From the NCBI RefSeq assembly GCF_032884065.1, contig NC_088872.1, positions 11,226,609 to 11,290,608 of the forward strand: a DNA stretch of 64,000 nucleotides, written 5' to 3'. The notes beneath the pieces were generated by a model. It made no database searches. It was given only the letters and a program-made list of their open reading frames with translations, and had not been told where the DNA came from. This document shows positions 11,067 through 22,690 of this stretch, one piece after another; positions within the stretch are counted from its first letter, which is position 1; each line of letters begins with the position of its first letter. The position numbers and the translations under genes were made by a program. Source of the stretch: Artemia franciscana (taxonomy: Eukaryota; Arthropoda; Branchiopoda; Anostraca; Artemiidae).

Positions 11067-11689
11067 CTATAAAAGAGGCTATTACACCCACAATTCATTT
11101 TACCTACTTCATGGCTCAGACACAAAATTGATTTTTTTTTTTCTCATGCACAACGTGTGATTTTAATTTCAAAACCGTGTATTATCTTAAAAAAACTACA
11201 TGCTGTGTTAAACGACCAAGGAATAACAAAAATAGCAGATATGAAGTTACAATCACTGCTCAAAGAGGACAATATGATAGTGAAACCTGTATCATCCGAG
11301 GAGAATAAATTTCATTTGAGCTACGGTAATTCAAAAGGCGTTAAGTGACGTTTCTAAAATGATCACCCCCCCGCTTCGGCATTTCAGAAGGCAGTGTGTT
11401 TCACTGCATAAATTCTACATAACAGTGAATAAACTTGACGAAAAAGTCATTTATTTTTCAGTTTTGTTACCAAAAGCTGTTGTGCTACGAAGGTTTTTAT
11501 CTAGTCTTCCAGATAAGAAAAGAAGATTTTTATATCAAAAGCTCCAAATTCCTCCTATTTCTGCATTCGATATTTAACATATATTGAAAAGTTCTCATTA
11601 TCCTGACTACCTAGGAAGGCAAATTGAGCAAATAGATTGAGTTTTTTACCCTTTAATAGATTAGTCATCAAATTAGTCTTGTTACCTAT
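11067..11689. other. Two short plus frames, no supported gene
   Basis: Frames at 11157-11348 (63 codons) and 11359-11577 (72 codons) read fairly protein-like (ADMKLQSLLKEDNM; LPKAVVLRRFLSSLPDKKRR). They are in different frames with no splice signal or known motif. Left unassigned. Confidence 0.3.
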
Positions 11690-12900
11690 AGAATTACCTA
11701 TTACAGAATTACCCTAGCCGACCTCAGATATGGCATTTCAAAATCTGTCAAGGATGTCAGCCGTATAGTTAGCTATCGAAACGTCAATACCTTTAAATAT
11801 ACATGTAGTTAGAACATTTCGTTGTGGCACAATGACAGTGCCATTAAACAGGTACGGAGAAGTAACAGCGCCCTATCTAATACCCTTTTTTACTGGAATT
11901 GAAGGAGTAAGGTCCATCGTACCAGGTGAGATCGTGACCTTAATTCTCGCATTTAACTTTTTATACATGTAACGTATCTATTTGATGACAGAAATATTAA
12001 CTCCACGCTTATAAGCAGTCAATAAGATATGCGGATGTACACCGTGTCGAAAGCTCTAGATACGTCTAACCGAGCAAAATATACTACCTCGTTATTTTCA
12101 TGAGTATGTAGAGGTAAACTAGCAATCAAACGGTGAGCTGCCTCCTCCTTTCTTGAACCTGAATTGGTTATCCTGTGTATAACACTTACCAGAAATCTCT
12201 TCAATAATCAGTAACTCAAAAATTGTGTACAAAGCCGATGACACCGTATTTGACCTAAAAGAAGAACATTAGTCCAAGGGCTTTCCCCTTTTTAATACCG
12301 GGGTTATTACTCTAGTACTGAAGAAATCAGGAACTATACCACAACAGAATATCATCTGAAAGAGTAAGGTCAGATGCTTTATCAGGAGAGGGGACTCACA
12401 TCTTAAAAGTTTTGCACAGATGCCATCAACATCACGAGAGTTTTCTTTTGTAGCTTAGAAATGTACTCAGTAACCGCAGATAGAGTAACAATAAAACTGA
12501 TCTCATCAATTGATTGGCCTAAGTAATCATCAAGCTCCCTTTCATATTGATTTGACAATGATGGATCAGGCTCGGAAAACTCACTTTTAAAATAAGCATA
12601 TCACTGGTCACTGGTAATTTTGGTAGCATTATAGGTTTTTAAATTATCTCTTGTGAGACACTTTCCATTCGAAATTAGGATCACCTGTGGTGTTCATAGT
12701 TCAGCTACTGATTTAGCCTGGTGTTGCCTAAGCACTTTCGCGAAACTTTGCTTTGTTTTCAGACGAATTTCATTTACCAAACCTTGCCGTAGCATACCAC
12801 ACTCCTTCCAGGCACGAAACCAGAATTTCAATTTAGCATAAGAATCAACGAGGTCAGGGTTAGCTGACCAACCATGCCTCTCAGTTCTAAGATGTACTCT
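11690..12900 (-). pseudogene. Decayed LINE reverse transcriptase, linker to motif C
   Basis: Pieces appear in the right order on the minus strand. At 12700-12880 is a linker reading NPDLVDSYAKLKFWFRAWKE then RLKTKQSFAKVLRQHQAKS. At about 12540-12600 it reads SLSNQYERELDDYLGQS. At about 12280-12440, DGICAKLLRCESPLLIKHLT then FFSTRVITPVLKKG match the RT fingers. At 12040-12090, FARLDVSRAFDTV is RT motif A with its Asp kept. At about 11850-11890, VKKGIR*GAVTSPYLFN is motif B. At about 11760, IDVSIANYTADIL is a decayed motif C (YADD lost). Stops and frameshifts separate the pieces. The GIRQGAVTSP pattern differs from the LINE at 18-20 kb, so it is a distinct clade. Confidence 0.75.
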
Positions 12901-12959
12901 TCGTATGGGTACACTAGCAGTCTCAGCAGCTATATTTTAACTTTGGTTAAACTTGCATA

Positions 12960-13420
12960 AATTATAACTCTTGCCCTGGGGGCTGTGGGGGATTTGTACA
13001 CCCCTGAGATATAGTTATTTGACCTTTCAAAGGGGGTTGGCTATCCTCACTATCAACTCTTAAAAAGCGTATTAAAACTTTTGATATTCAATCGAACGAG
13101 CCCCCTCAAAAACTTATACGACCACTCCTTCCGTGAAAACCTTATGTGGAACTAGCACAAATTATAACCCCAGGTCCCGAGACCTGTGGGGGGTAAAAAA
13201 CCAGGAACCATAGCTATTTGAGCTTTGGACTGTTTTGAACAAAATAGCTATCTAAAAATTTTGAATGGATGCATTTGGGGAAAGAGAGCGTGTGGGTGAA
13301 GCTAAATACCCTGCGGGAACGTACTTTTGACTCTGAAATAGGGCCCTAGAACTTTCTACTCCCAATCAAATGATCCCCCTCCGAAGTTGTGCGATCACTC
13401 TTTCCAAATGAAGTGCCTCC
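12960..13420 (-). repeat. Family B units, inverted
   Basis: Read on the minus strand, two units carry the family B landmarks: the GGGGCTCGTTCGATTG region, 'ctagtgccct', 'ATCCATTCAAAATTTT', and a CCCACAG/GGCAAGAGTTATAATTT end (around 12960-13040 and 13160-13200). They point away from the plus-oriented array that follows. Confidence 0.6.
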
Positions 13421-13519
13421 TGGAAAAAAATTAAATAATCACGAAGTGCAATAACTCTGCCTAAGTAATGAGTGACTTGGGCTCAATGTATAATTTTTTC
13501 TTTTGTTTTGAACCAGGGT

Positions 13520-14510
13520 ACTCCGTATAGAATGATCTGTCGTAGAAAATTTGAAAGGGGCTCGTTCGATTAAAAATTGCAAATTCTAGTGCCCTTTATA
13601 AAAGTCAAAAGTGATTGGAGGGCAACTAGCCTCTCCCCCCACGCCCATCATTTCCCGAAATATGTCCAATCAAAATTTTCTGATAGCTATTTTATTCTGT
13701 GCATATGAAAGGTCGAATAATTATGTTTTTTGTGATGATAACCCAACCCCTACATACCTCAGGGCAAGGGCTGTAAGTTATGTCCCTGGCAGATATAAGG
13801 TTTTATGGAAGGGTGATTGTGTAAACTTCTGAGAGGGCTCATTGGCTTGGAAATCAGGAGTTCTAGTGCCCTGTTTAAGAGTCAAAGTGATCGAAAGGCA
13901 ACCAGCCCCCCCCCCTCACTGACTGTCTTTCCCAAATACATCCGATAGAAATTTTGACATAGTTGTTTGTTCAAATTCAGTCAAAAGATCACATACCAAG
14001 GCTTTTGGGGTTGACACACCTCCCACCCCTCAGAGTCTGGGGGCAAGGGTTGTAAGCTATGCCATGGGGGCATATAAGGTTTTTCATGAAAAGGGTGGTT
14101 TTAAGAACTTTAGAAGAGGCTGCTATTTTTTCACAATAGTCCAAAGAGCATATAACAATGCCTTCAGGGTGGACACATTCCCCCAGATCCCAGTGGCAAG
14201 GGTTGTAAGTTATGCCCCTGGGCATATAAGACTTTTATTGAACAAGCGGTCGTATAAACTTCGCATCGGATGGGGCTCATTTGATTGGAAGTTGGAAGCT
14301 CTAGTGCCCTTTCTAAGTGTCAGAATTGAATGGAGGGAAACCATTCCATCCCCCACAAGTCTATCATTTCCCAAAATGCATCCAATCAAAATTTTAAGAT
14401 AGTTATTTTGATCAGTATTGTTGAAGGTTCTAGTAATTATGTCTTTGTGGATCTCAACCTCTCCACAGTCCTCAGGGCAAGGGCTGTAAGTTAAGCAATT
14501 CGTTCATTGT
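13520..14510 (+). repeat. Family B tandem array, about 280-bp units
   Basis: Three to three and a half units. Each has GGGGCTCATTxGATTGGAA, TTCTAGTGCCCTTT, a GGAGGGCAACxAGCC segment, CATCATTTCCCAAA, CAATCAAAATTTT, and ends GGCAAGGGCTGTAAGTTATG, often with CCCCTGGGCATATAAG. Unit ends fall near 13790, 14060, 14220 and 14490. The same landmarks occur once inside every full family A element, so the two families share this module. Short frames here (for example 14064-14402) follow the repeat and are not genes. Confidence 0.75.
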
Positions 14511-14534
14511 TTACATACAGTAACATGCTCTTAA

Positions 14535-14566
14535 GCCGACCAAAGGTAAGAGAACCCTTGGTCGGC
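14535..14566. repeat. Small hairpin GCCGACCAA/TTGGTCGGC
   Basis: A 9-bp perfect inverted repeat with a short loop. It sits in a block of about 260 bp (14521-14785) that is absent from the matching place in the copy at 43310-43330. Confidence 0.6.
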
Positions 14567-14785
14567 TATATAACGTATTTTTTGTACCACATGTCACCGT
14601 TTTGGAAATTTTTCTCTGCATTTGATAAAAAGCAAATCCGATCACTGTTTTTTAGGCTCTGCAAGTATTTTCTTAGTATCCCCGTTTGGAGTCATTGTCA
14701 CATTTCCCGACGGTACGGTGTTTTTAAGATTTGTCATCAAATGGACGAGTTGTCACGTAGGTTTGCTATAGTAGGCTACATTTTA

Positions 14786-15600
14786 TTGAGAAAGGTGAGC
14801 ATGTTTGAACTTTACTTTCCAAAAAGACGAAGAGCATTCAGGTGAGCCTTTCAGGAAATGTTGAGAGGAGTGTTGAGCTTAATCAAGACACGTCACGTTT
14901 GAATGGATTGTCGAAAAGGCGTAAATTAGGAATGACTGGGTATACTAAACTATGCCTAGGGGTATGATGGTGAAATCTTGAGGGGGTAAAGTGAACTGAA
15001 TCACAGCAGCACGATGTCCATATATAGGTTGTCCAAAGGGGTGTAACAGCAATATCTTAGGAACAGTTCGGTGTGTAAAGTTGAAACCAATTGGGCTTTT
15101 TGTGGGGGATTTTGAATAAACCAAGAGAAAACATTTGCATCCTAATGCTACTGCATCTACTCATGCTACTGCTACTGTTGCTACTATTACTACCACTAAA
15201 GCTAAGGCTAGATTGATTCTACTTCTACTACTGCTGCTATTAAAACTAAGGGTATTAAGGCAAAAAATTAGGAAATATTCAATCTGTACGAAACACACTA
15301 TTCCCACAAAGATTATCAAGAGGACGTATCAGCAATGCTTCAAGAACGGTTGGTGGTATTAAGTTGAAATTTTCAGGCTGTTTTGAATGGGAAGCTGATA
15401 AAACCAAAGGGGATATGCCCATACTGCTACTAACGATACTACAACTATTGCTACCATGCAAGCTAAGAGTATAGAGGTGAAGCTTTCAAGGAACATTTTG
15501 GCGGATGTTGAACTAAACCAAAACGAACTACAAGCGAATAGATTTTCAGTATGTTGTGGAGGATTTTGGACTGACCAGAAGGCACTATGCGTATTGTTAT
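14786..15600 (+). repeat. Dispersed repeat family E, plus copy
   Basis: GTTTGAACTTTACTTTCCAA, AAAGACGAAGAGCATTCAGG and GTTGAGAGGAGTGTTGAGCT correspond to the minus-strand copy at 42640-43315. Stretches rich in GCTACTGCTACTATTACTAC occur at 15140-15250 and 15425-15460. It ends near 15600 with two copies of GTATTGTTATAACAAA. No protein is supported. Confidence 0.6.
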
Positions 15601-16319
15601 AACAAATGTATAACATGTGTATTGTTATAACAAAGTTATAAATTAGCAGTAAATGAAATAGATAAATGTAAACATAAAATATTGAAATAAAATTTTATCT
15701 TATACCAGCTGCCGAACTTATAATGAAAATCAATACGAAAAAAAAACCTAAGAATTTAAACAAATTTATGCTGTATTACTTCGATGTCGAAACAAATTTG
15801 TAAAAGAAAAATGAATATTGCCTTTTGTACTGAAAGCGTGTAAAATGTAATTTTCCATATGCAGAGCAAAAACGAAAATTCACAGAAAAACTTCTGTTCT
15901 GCTTTTTGAACCAGTTGACAGAAGCGTATTTTATGTCTTTAGCCAAATATAAAACACATATACAATAAACAGAAGAGAAAGACATATGAAATTAATTTAG
16001 AAATAACCTAAATTATGAAAGGCATTGTAACTGCACACTCCACTATAGAGCCCGACGCCGTGCCAATTTATCAGCGGCGCACCACCGATGAAGGATGTGC
16101 CGGCGTGGAGAAAATTTTTGGCGGTGCACTGCCGTGCTACCGCCACCATCAGTATGCCACCAGTCTGTCTATATTTAGCCTTATACTTTTGCGGAGATTT
16201 GTTGCTTTCGGCATGTTAAGTAAGCTAACGTTCTAAGTTACTTTCTCGAAATCTACCGACATTGAGTTCTATCCTGAATGGCTATCGCAAATTTCTGATT
16301 GAATTTGCTTAAGGACATG
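15601..16319. other. Unassigned, includes a GC-richer patch
   Basis: Mostly AT-rich. 16045-16160 is locally GC-rich (CCGACGCCGTGCC ... GGCGGTGCACTGCCGTGCTA) and lies in a 73-codon plus frame (16015-16236), but I see no family motif. It may be a foreign repeat fragment. Confidence 0.35.
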
Positions 16320-16460
16320 ATGGGCGTGGGGGAGGGGTACCCTCCGATCGCTTTCGACAATTAAAAAGGCACTAGCCCTTTCAATTTCTAATCAAATGAG
16401 TCCCTTTCGAAGTTTCTACGACAACTTCTATGTAAAGTTTCTTTGTCTAAAAAAAACAAA
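16320..16460 (-). repeat. Family A/B core fragment
   Basis: GGGCGTGGGGGAGGGG, TACCCTCCGAT, AAAAAGGCACTAGCCCTTTC and AATCAAATGAGTCCCTTTCG match the core module of families A and B in reverse. Confidence 0.5.
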
Positions 16461-16688
16461 AAGACAAATAAATAACACATTGTGACAAAATTGTTCTTTT
16501 CTTAGGCAGCACCATTGCATTATCAATGATAAATCAACCTTACAATGTCATGTATTTAATAAAAGATTTGAACTGCTGGAATACCACTGCTTGATAGTGC
16601 TAAAACACTAAAAACAACAGTCAATATGTTTCGAACTTAACATGCTAAAAACTGGCTAAAAATGCCTTCAGTTGCTATTTTCTTTAAC

Positions 16689-16797
16689 ATAGATGGAAAC
16701 TTTGGCTCAGATCAACCATTCCAAGAGAGTCGTGATTCTTGAACTCTTGCAACTGAGGCCATACTTTGCTTGTTTTAGTGCATTGCTCGCTGGTCAA
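16689..16797 (-). CDS. Possible globin-like exon (A-B helix), low confidence
   Basis: A minus-strand acceptor-like sequence (TTTTTTCGCCTAAG, AAG at 16798-16800) precedes LTSEQCTKTSKVW, then PQLQEFKNHDSLGMVDLSQSF. Trp at the 13th position and the G-x3-L-x2-S-F spacing fit the A and B helices of invertebrate globins. The exon would end near the ancient globin B12 intron, but the donor (T|GTTAAAG) is weak, the usual Pro after the B helix is missing, and no E or F helix exon was found. It may equally be a chance frame. Confidence 0.2.
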
Positions 16798-16879
16798 CTT
16801 AGGCGAAAAAATATTAAAAATAAAATAGATTAAACCAATGCAAAAGCAATAAATTCGGTAAGTAAATAACTTCTTCAAT

Positions 16880-18129
16880 GTCAGAACTAAATTTTACTTT
16901 CTTAGCTGAAATTCGGTCAATTTGGCGAAACTACGAAAATATGAAGTTAACGAATTTTGTATTTTACCATACCATTCGTATCATACCATTCCAGGGAATT
17001 CAATTGGATTTTGGAAAAAAAGGAATAAGGTTGAAGTTTCGTGCGACTTCAACCAAATCCTCAACTTTTTTTAAAATTTTTACCGAAAACAAAGGCTGCT
17101 TCACTATTGCGACACACACTGGGCAGAAAAATATGATACTGTCATTGCTGGGCTTTATTGCGTACAAGGAGAGGTTATCACGAAAACACAAATACGGAGA
17201 GAAGCGAGTGCTAACGTTTATTGGAAAGTAAAAGATTAAAAAGTCTGAAAAAGACATGTGATCCAAAGAATTTATTAGTCTGTTTGTTTGTGTCGTGTTT
17301 TCCTCGAATTTCTGTAAGTTATTGTGTAGTGAGCAACCTCAAAATTCTAGAGGACTTAAACAAACTTTCTGTTTATTCAGATTAAAACGATATGTCACCC
17401 GGGATGTTTTAAATAGATTTGGATATCCTTCCTATTAAGAAAAATCGGGGTTTAGTGGCTTTTTCCTTTAAAAATCAGCCATTCGACAACGATAAGAAAA
17501 AAGATGCGGCGTTTGGGTCCACTGCGCAAATTCCAATTTTATCGAGAATTTTGAAGAGGGTAAAAAAGTTAAAATAAAAAATTAACTGTTACAGTGAAAA
17601 TTTTAGAAAACTAACTATCATCCTTATTTTTCACAAGGTTACTCTTGTCAATGATTTTACTTCTTTTTATTTCATTAGCAGAATTTTTTTGTTCGCTTCT
17701 GCCTAAAAGATTCACCGTCAATTCCGATTCAAAGTTATTTCGGCGATTCAATTCACTGTGAAAATTCAAGAAGAAGCAGCGAAAATCCACAAATTCTATT
17801 TAATTTATGTTTTTCTATGAAACTTTACCTATATATTTCTTCAAAGGTAAATAGCAGTAACATTTGCATTAAAATAAGACTTTTTTATATGCTATTTGAA
17901 ATTTCATGAAATTGACCGTTAGTTTTGTGTAGAACATGGAAATTGTTTTAAACAGTGTCAAAGCTATAGCCTAGTGTAAATAATTAAAAATGAAATAGCT
18001 GAATTTTCGATATTTTGACTACTGTGGAAAGCTTTTTACGCTAGCCTAGGAGAACCTAACTACTATGCATTTACATAAAGCCCAAATTAGGGCATGGAAA
18101 TGTGTGTTAATAAAATCCTGGAGTTATTA
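16880..18129. other. Unassigned stretch
   Basis: A 117-codon plus frame (16878-17231) overlaps an 88-codon minus frame (17000-17266). Neither has a recognised motif or splice support. The rest is AT-rich with nothing visible. Confidence 0.4.
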
Positions 18130-20240
18130 CCTTAAATTCCATTTACAGTAAGATAAGGTGGACTGCATCCTCCTGTAGAACATCTTGCTGCTGAATTGAT
18201 GAGGTGACATGATTAGTGGGTGTGATTGGGTGTGGCCTCCCACTGGTACTTCCATTCCGTGTTAGTCCACTCCAAATCAACTGCATTTTTGAAATAATTA
18301 ATTGATTCACCAGAGATAGTCTCATTGGAAAGACTGTTTCAAGTTGAGACAGCACATACTGAGGAAAGTTTGTCCTCTCTCTGCATCTAGAGTGCTCCTG
18401 CTGCAGCTTCATTGAGTAGCCTTGTGTCATGGTGGCAAGAGAGGGAGTAAAAATGGAGTTAGCCATGTTGTTTTGGTACGTTTTCTTGACAAAAATGACA
18501 TCTCCTCTGTGCTGCCAGTAAACCAATGTGAGTATCTTCAGGCAATGCAGATGTTCAGGGTAGGGAAGTTGTTGGTGTGGGGCACAAAGCTTAGTTGCTC
18601 TTCTCTGTATGCTCTCTAGGGCTGCCACATCTCCCTTATATTGAGGATTTGTAACAGTGCAGCCAAACTCCAAATGCAGTCTTACAAGAGCATTATATAA
18701 TTTTCTTATTATCAGAGGATGGTGTGATGATATGGTTTGTTTAATTAGTCCCAGGGCTCTGTTGGCCTTAGTAACTTGTTGCATAGTGTGCTCATGGAAC
18801 TTAAACTTCCTGTCAAAGATCACCCCTAAGTCTCATTCACTCTCAACAGCCTCAACTTGGATATGTGTGCCAGATTTATCCAGCATAAAATATGAAATCT
18901 GATTGTTGTGGGGACCCATATGAAGGACTTTGCATTTTGATGGGTTGAACTCCATCATCCAGGTGGAAGCCCATAAGGAGAGACTATTCAAGTCATTTTG
19001 CAGGGTTCCATTGGCAATTCCAATTAGTTTGCTGTCATCAGCATAGAGATTGATGGGGTTTTGTAGAACATCCTTACAGTTATTAATATATATAGAGAAG
19101 AGGGTGGGACCAAGGATGCTTCCCTGGGGTACCCTGCTTATAACTGGTGCAGGCTCTGAAAATATGGGGTCTCCATTGTCAGAATAGACCATGACCTTCT
19201 GGATTTGGCCAATCAGAAACAATCTTATCCACTCCACAGTGTCAGCATGGACTCCATATGCCTGGAGCTTATGTAAAAGATATTTGTGGACAACTTTATT
19301 GAAGGCCTTGGCTTGGTTGAGTAACAGGACATAAACTGCTTTACCTTCCTCAATTAATTTAGTGACTATATCATAAGAGTGGATCAGGTTTGTCTCAATG
19401 GAATGACTCCTTCTGAAACCATGTTGAGATTTCAACAATAAACCATTTTGTTCAAGGTGGTTAATAATAGCATCATTGAAAATACTTTCAAGCAGTTTAG
19501 AAATGACTGATATTAGACTAATAGGCCAGTAATTTTCAGGGTTATTTTTATCTCCCTTCTTGAAAATTGACACTATATTGGCCGATTTCCAATCAGCTGG
19601 TACCATCATCATCCTTATGGACATCTTAAAAATATCAGCCAGTGGAATGGCAACAAGAGCTGCAGCTTCTTTCAGCAAATGTGGATGAATGCCATCAGGG
19701 CCCTGGGCCTTGTTTGGATCCAACTTATTCAGGTGCTTGAGAACATCATCCACATCAATCACAACAGATGGCATTTTGTGGACATGGTTTCTTTTTGGGA
19801 AAGGGGGAGGAGGAGATACTAAAACTGAATGAGAGAAATTAGTGGCAAATATGGCATTTAAACAATTTGCAATGTCTGTAGGGGAATCAAACACAGTAGC
19901 ATCAGAATGTATAAGCTGGCATATTCTATGTCTATTAGGATTAGAGCTGGAAACATACTTCCAAAACTTTTTAGGGTTTGTTTTTGCACTAAGGGCTATA
20001 TTTACTTCATAATCACTTATGATTTTACGTGTGAGATTTCTCAGCTTGTTACAGCATTTCTTGAAATCAGCAAGATGATTCTCCCGTTTTGATTTCTTGT
20101 ATTTCTTCCATGCCTTATTCTTACTCTTAATGCCTTCTCTTACCTCTTTAGTGAGAAATGGCACTGTTTTATGCATCTTCTAAAGCAAATGCTATAACAA
20201 AAAGCTTTTTGAACTGCTTGAATAAAACCCCCAGACATCA
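18130..20240 (-). pseudogene. Jockey/CR1-like LINE, RT domain nearly complete, inactivated
   Basis: Two minus-strand open blocks, 20176-18833 (447 codons) and 18830-18143, are in the same frame, split by one TGA at 18833-18835. In the first, residues 1-60 are a basic linker, then come GPDGIHP (159-165), GFRRSHSIETNLI (253-265), motif A VYVLLLNQAKAFNKV (281-295), motif B VPQGSILGPTLF (349-360) and motif C YADD (378-381). In motif A both usual Asp residues are Asn (287 and 293), so polymerisation should be lost even if the TGA were read through. The C-terminal block ends with a frameshift near 18350-18400, after which the right frame (ESINYFKNAVDLEWTN) also shows a Trp-to-stop change. An in-frame TAG at 20180-20182 and no endonuclease upstream indicate 5' truncation. 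The superfamily is clear; the exact clade is not. Confidence 0.9.
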
Positions 20241-20640
20241 GTAAAAAGCTCAAATTAGGGAAAAAATATTCAAGCTAAAAAATAAGAAAAGTTAGGCAAA
20301 TACAATGGTGAGACCATTCACTTTAGGTAGGGTAATTGGGACTTTACAGTGATTTAATTGTTGGAGTGGCAATTGGGTGCCTGACTGCTGGGTATCTTAC
20401 CATGTTTCATAATAGTCTATGTACAAAACTTGTTGTCAACAGATTTTCTATTTGCCTCCACTGTTAATCACTTTTTTGTACATAGATTAATTACCCTAAT
20501 TTGCACTTCAGAGCAAATTAAGATCATCTTGGTCTGTGAATTGCTCCATACTTGATGATGTGAATGATTAAATATCAATTGAGTCTCACTAATTCTTCCA
20601 GGGAACACCATTCTATTCAAAATCTAGTAACTACTTGAAA

Positions 20641-21530
20641 GCTTCATTGTTGGGTGTTGAGACCATTGCACCCAAGAGACTATTCCAGTGGTTACTAAAC
20701 AACAGGAGGAAAACTGTCGTCAGTATTGAGTTTTGACACATGTCTTGAACAGCTTCTTTGAATGTCCCCTCCTGTCAGTGCCAATATTTTGGGAAGTTGA
20801 TAAGTGAATTAAGGGGGTTTCTTGTGTAGTAAGCTTATAGGTCATGAGCATGTCAGCTCTTTGTTGTCAGTAAACTAGTGTAGATAATCTCAGATTCTTC
20901 AATATGGCTTGTCTCTCATCTTTGTTACATCCTTAGTAGCTCTGCTTTGCACCTGTTCCAAGAGCTGTAGATCACCCCTGTATCCTGGTGAAGCTATGCA
21001 CATTCCAAAATCAAGTACTGGTTTGACAAGGGCCTTGTGTAACCTCATGAAAACATAAGAAGACCTACTGGAGATAGTGCAAGGAAAGAGTTTGTATGAG
21101 ACACAGTCTTCTTGCAGTTTGAATTGAATTTATGCTGGTTGCCAACAACAGTTCCAATACCCCTTTCTTTATCCACAGCTTGTAGCTTTTGAATGTTGTT
21201 TACAGCTGGATTGACCATAGTATACTTAAAACTTGAGTTGGACTTGCCAAAATGTATAACACTACTTTTGCCAGTATTGAAACTCATGTACCATGATCTT
21301 GTCCAGTTTTGAATATGGTCAGAATCTGCTTGTAGTGACTCATGGTTGACTGCACCAAACAACTTTGAGTTCTCAGCATAGAGAGTGAGGTGATTTGTAG
21401 CTATGTGAATAATATTTTTTATATAGATATTGAACAGGGTAGGTCCTAAGACAATACCCTGCAGGACACCACTGATGACTCCATATTTCTCAGAGAGAAT
21501 TTGTTTTTGTTTTTTTGAAATTGCATGCAT
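20641..21530 (-). pseudogene. Second LINE reverse transcriptase fragment
   Basis: The open part at 21530-21045 reads ISGVLQGIVLGPTLFNIYI (motif B with Pro changed to Leu), then YAENSKLFGAV (motif C; YADD decayed to YAEN, residues 51-54), then MSFNTGKSSVIHFGKSN. The latter aligns with MEFNPSKCKVLHMGPHN of the neighbouring LINE. Decayed C-terminal sequence continues to about 20640 with frame changes (LVKPVLDFGMCIASPGY at about 20960-21030). It is related to, but clearly diverged from, the copy at 18.1-20.2 kb and lies on the same strand. It starts inside the RT domain, so it is 5' truncated. Confidence 0.8.
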
Positions 21531-22087
21531 TCATATTTGAAATATGCATTATAACAATACTACCTGTCATTGTGGTAACATTTTAGGCTTATTTCTGGAT
21601 GCATATTACAATTCTATAATTAAGCTACTTAACATAAGAATTTGAAATGGTCTATGATTGGTCTGTTAAAAATTGTTCACATTATGAAGTAAGAATTCAT
21701 GTATTAACATGTTTCCTTCTGCAAAGTAGAAATAAAAGGGTTGTTTAAAAATTTTTGTATCTGAATCTCAAACTCCATTGCTATTCCTTTCTGAATTCTA
21801 TTATGAGATCATTCCTAGGGGGGGCAACCAGGGCAGTTGCCCTGAGTGTTGTGGTTGGGGAGTGGGGCATGACTGGGAAATTGTCCATTTTTACAGTTTT
21901 TCTTTTAATTCAGCTATTTTTTCTTATGTTTGAGTCAAGAGAGGGTGTTGTAATTAATCTTGCTCCAGGTGCCAGCTGAACAGTTCCAGGTGGAACAGCT
22001 CTCAATATGACATGAGGATGAAAAAAAGAGACTCAACAGAAAAATGGTTCTATAAGTATTCACCATAATTTCTTTTCAACTGTGTCT
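21531..22087. other. Unassigned; short family F-like motif
   Basis: At about 21812-21850 is GGGGGGGCAACCAGGGCAGT, like the family F 'GCACTTGCCCC' region, and near 21960 CTTGCTCCAGGTGCCAGC. Nothing else is seen. Confidence 0.35.
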
Positions 22088-22690
22088 GTGGACACCTTTG
22101 AAAAGTTCAAGATTGGGGTTAATGGAGACTGGCCTCTGGCCAATTTTTCTTCTAGTACAAGGGATTCCTACAAGAAACCCGCTTGTTCCTGAACCCTATC
22201 TCACAGACAAGAAATTTAAAATATTTAAGGTAAAGTTTCATTCTCATAACATGGCCATTTTATAATATGGGAAAAAGCCTCAGATCTATAATTTTACCAT
22301 CAAAAATTTATTATTGCACTTAGTGTAGACGTTTTACCTTAAATTGCAGCTAGGAGTAATCTAAGGATTTCAATCTAAGCTATCTATCAGCTATCTCTGT
22401 TATTAGCTTGAAGGATTTCAAGCTAAGCTATCTCTGTGTATACCTTTGAAAAATTCAAGATTGGGGTTAATGGAGACTGGCCTTTGGCCAATTTTTCTTC
22501 TAGTACAAGGGATTCCTACAAGAATCTGCTTGTTCCTGAACCCTATCTCACAGACAAGAAATCTAAAATATTTAAGGTAAAGTTTCATTCTCATAACATG
22601 GTCATTTTATAAGATGGCACTTAGTGTAGACTTTTTACCTTAAATTGCAGCTAGAAGCAACTTATGGATTTGAATCTAAGCAATCTAAAG
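22088..22690 (+). repeat. Tandem duplication, 348-bp period
   Basis: 22088-22266 and 22436-22612 match closely (GATTGGGGTTAATGGAGACT, CTTCTAGTACAAGGGATTCC, TCATTCTCATAACATGG). The tails 22316-22385 and 22612-22684 (GCACTTAGTGTAGAC, CCTTAAATTGCAGCTAG) match as well. The second unit lacks about 50 bp between these parts. Confidence 0.85.

Noticed and set aside
14064-14402. 112-codon plus frame
   Set aside because: It spans family B units; the equivalent frame is broken in other units.
16878-17266. Overlapping 117-codon plus and 88-codon minus frames
   Set aside because: They overlap each other and lack motif or splice support for either.
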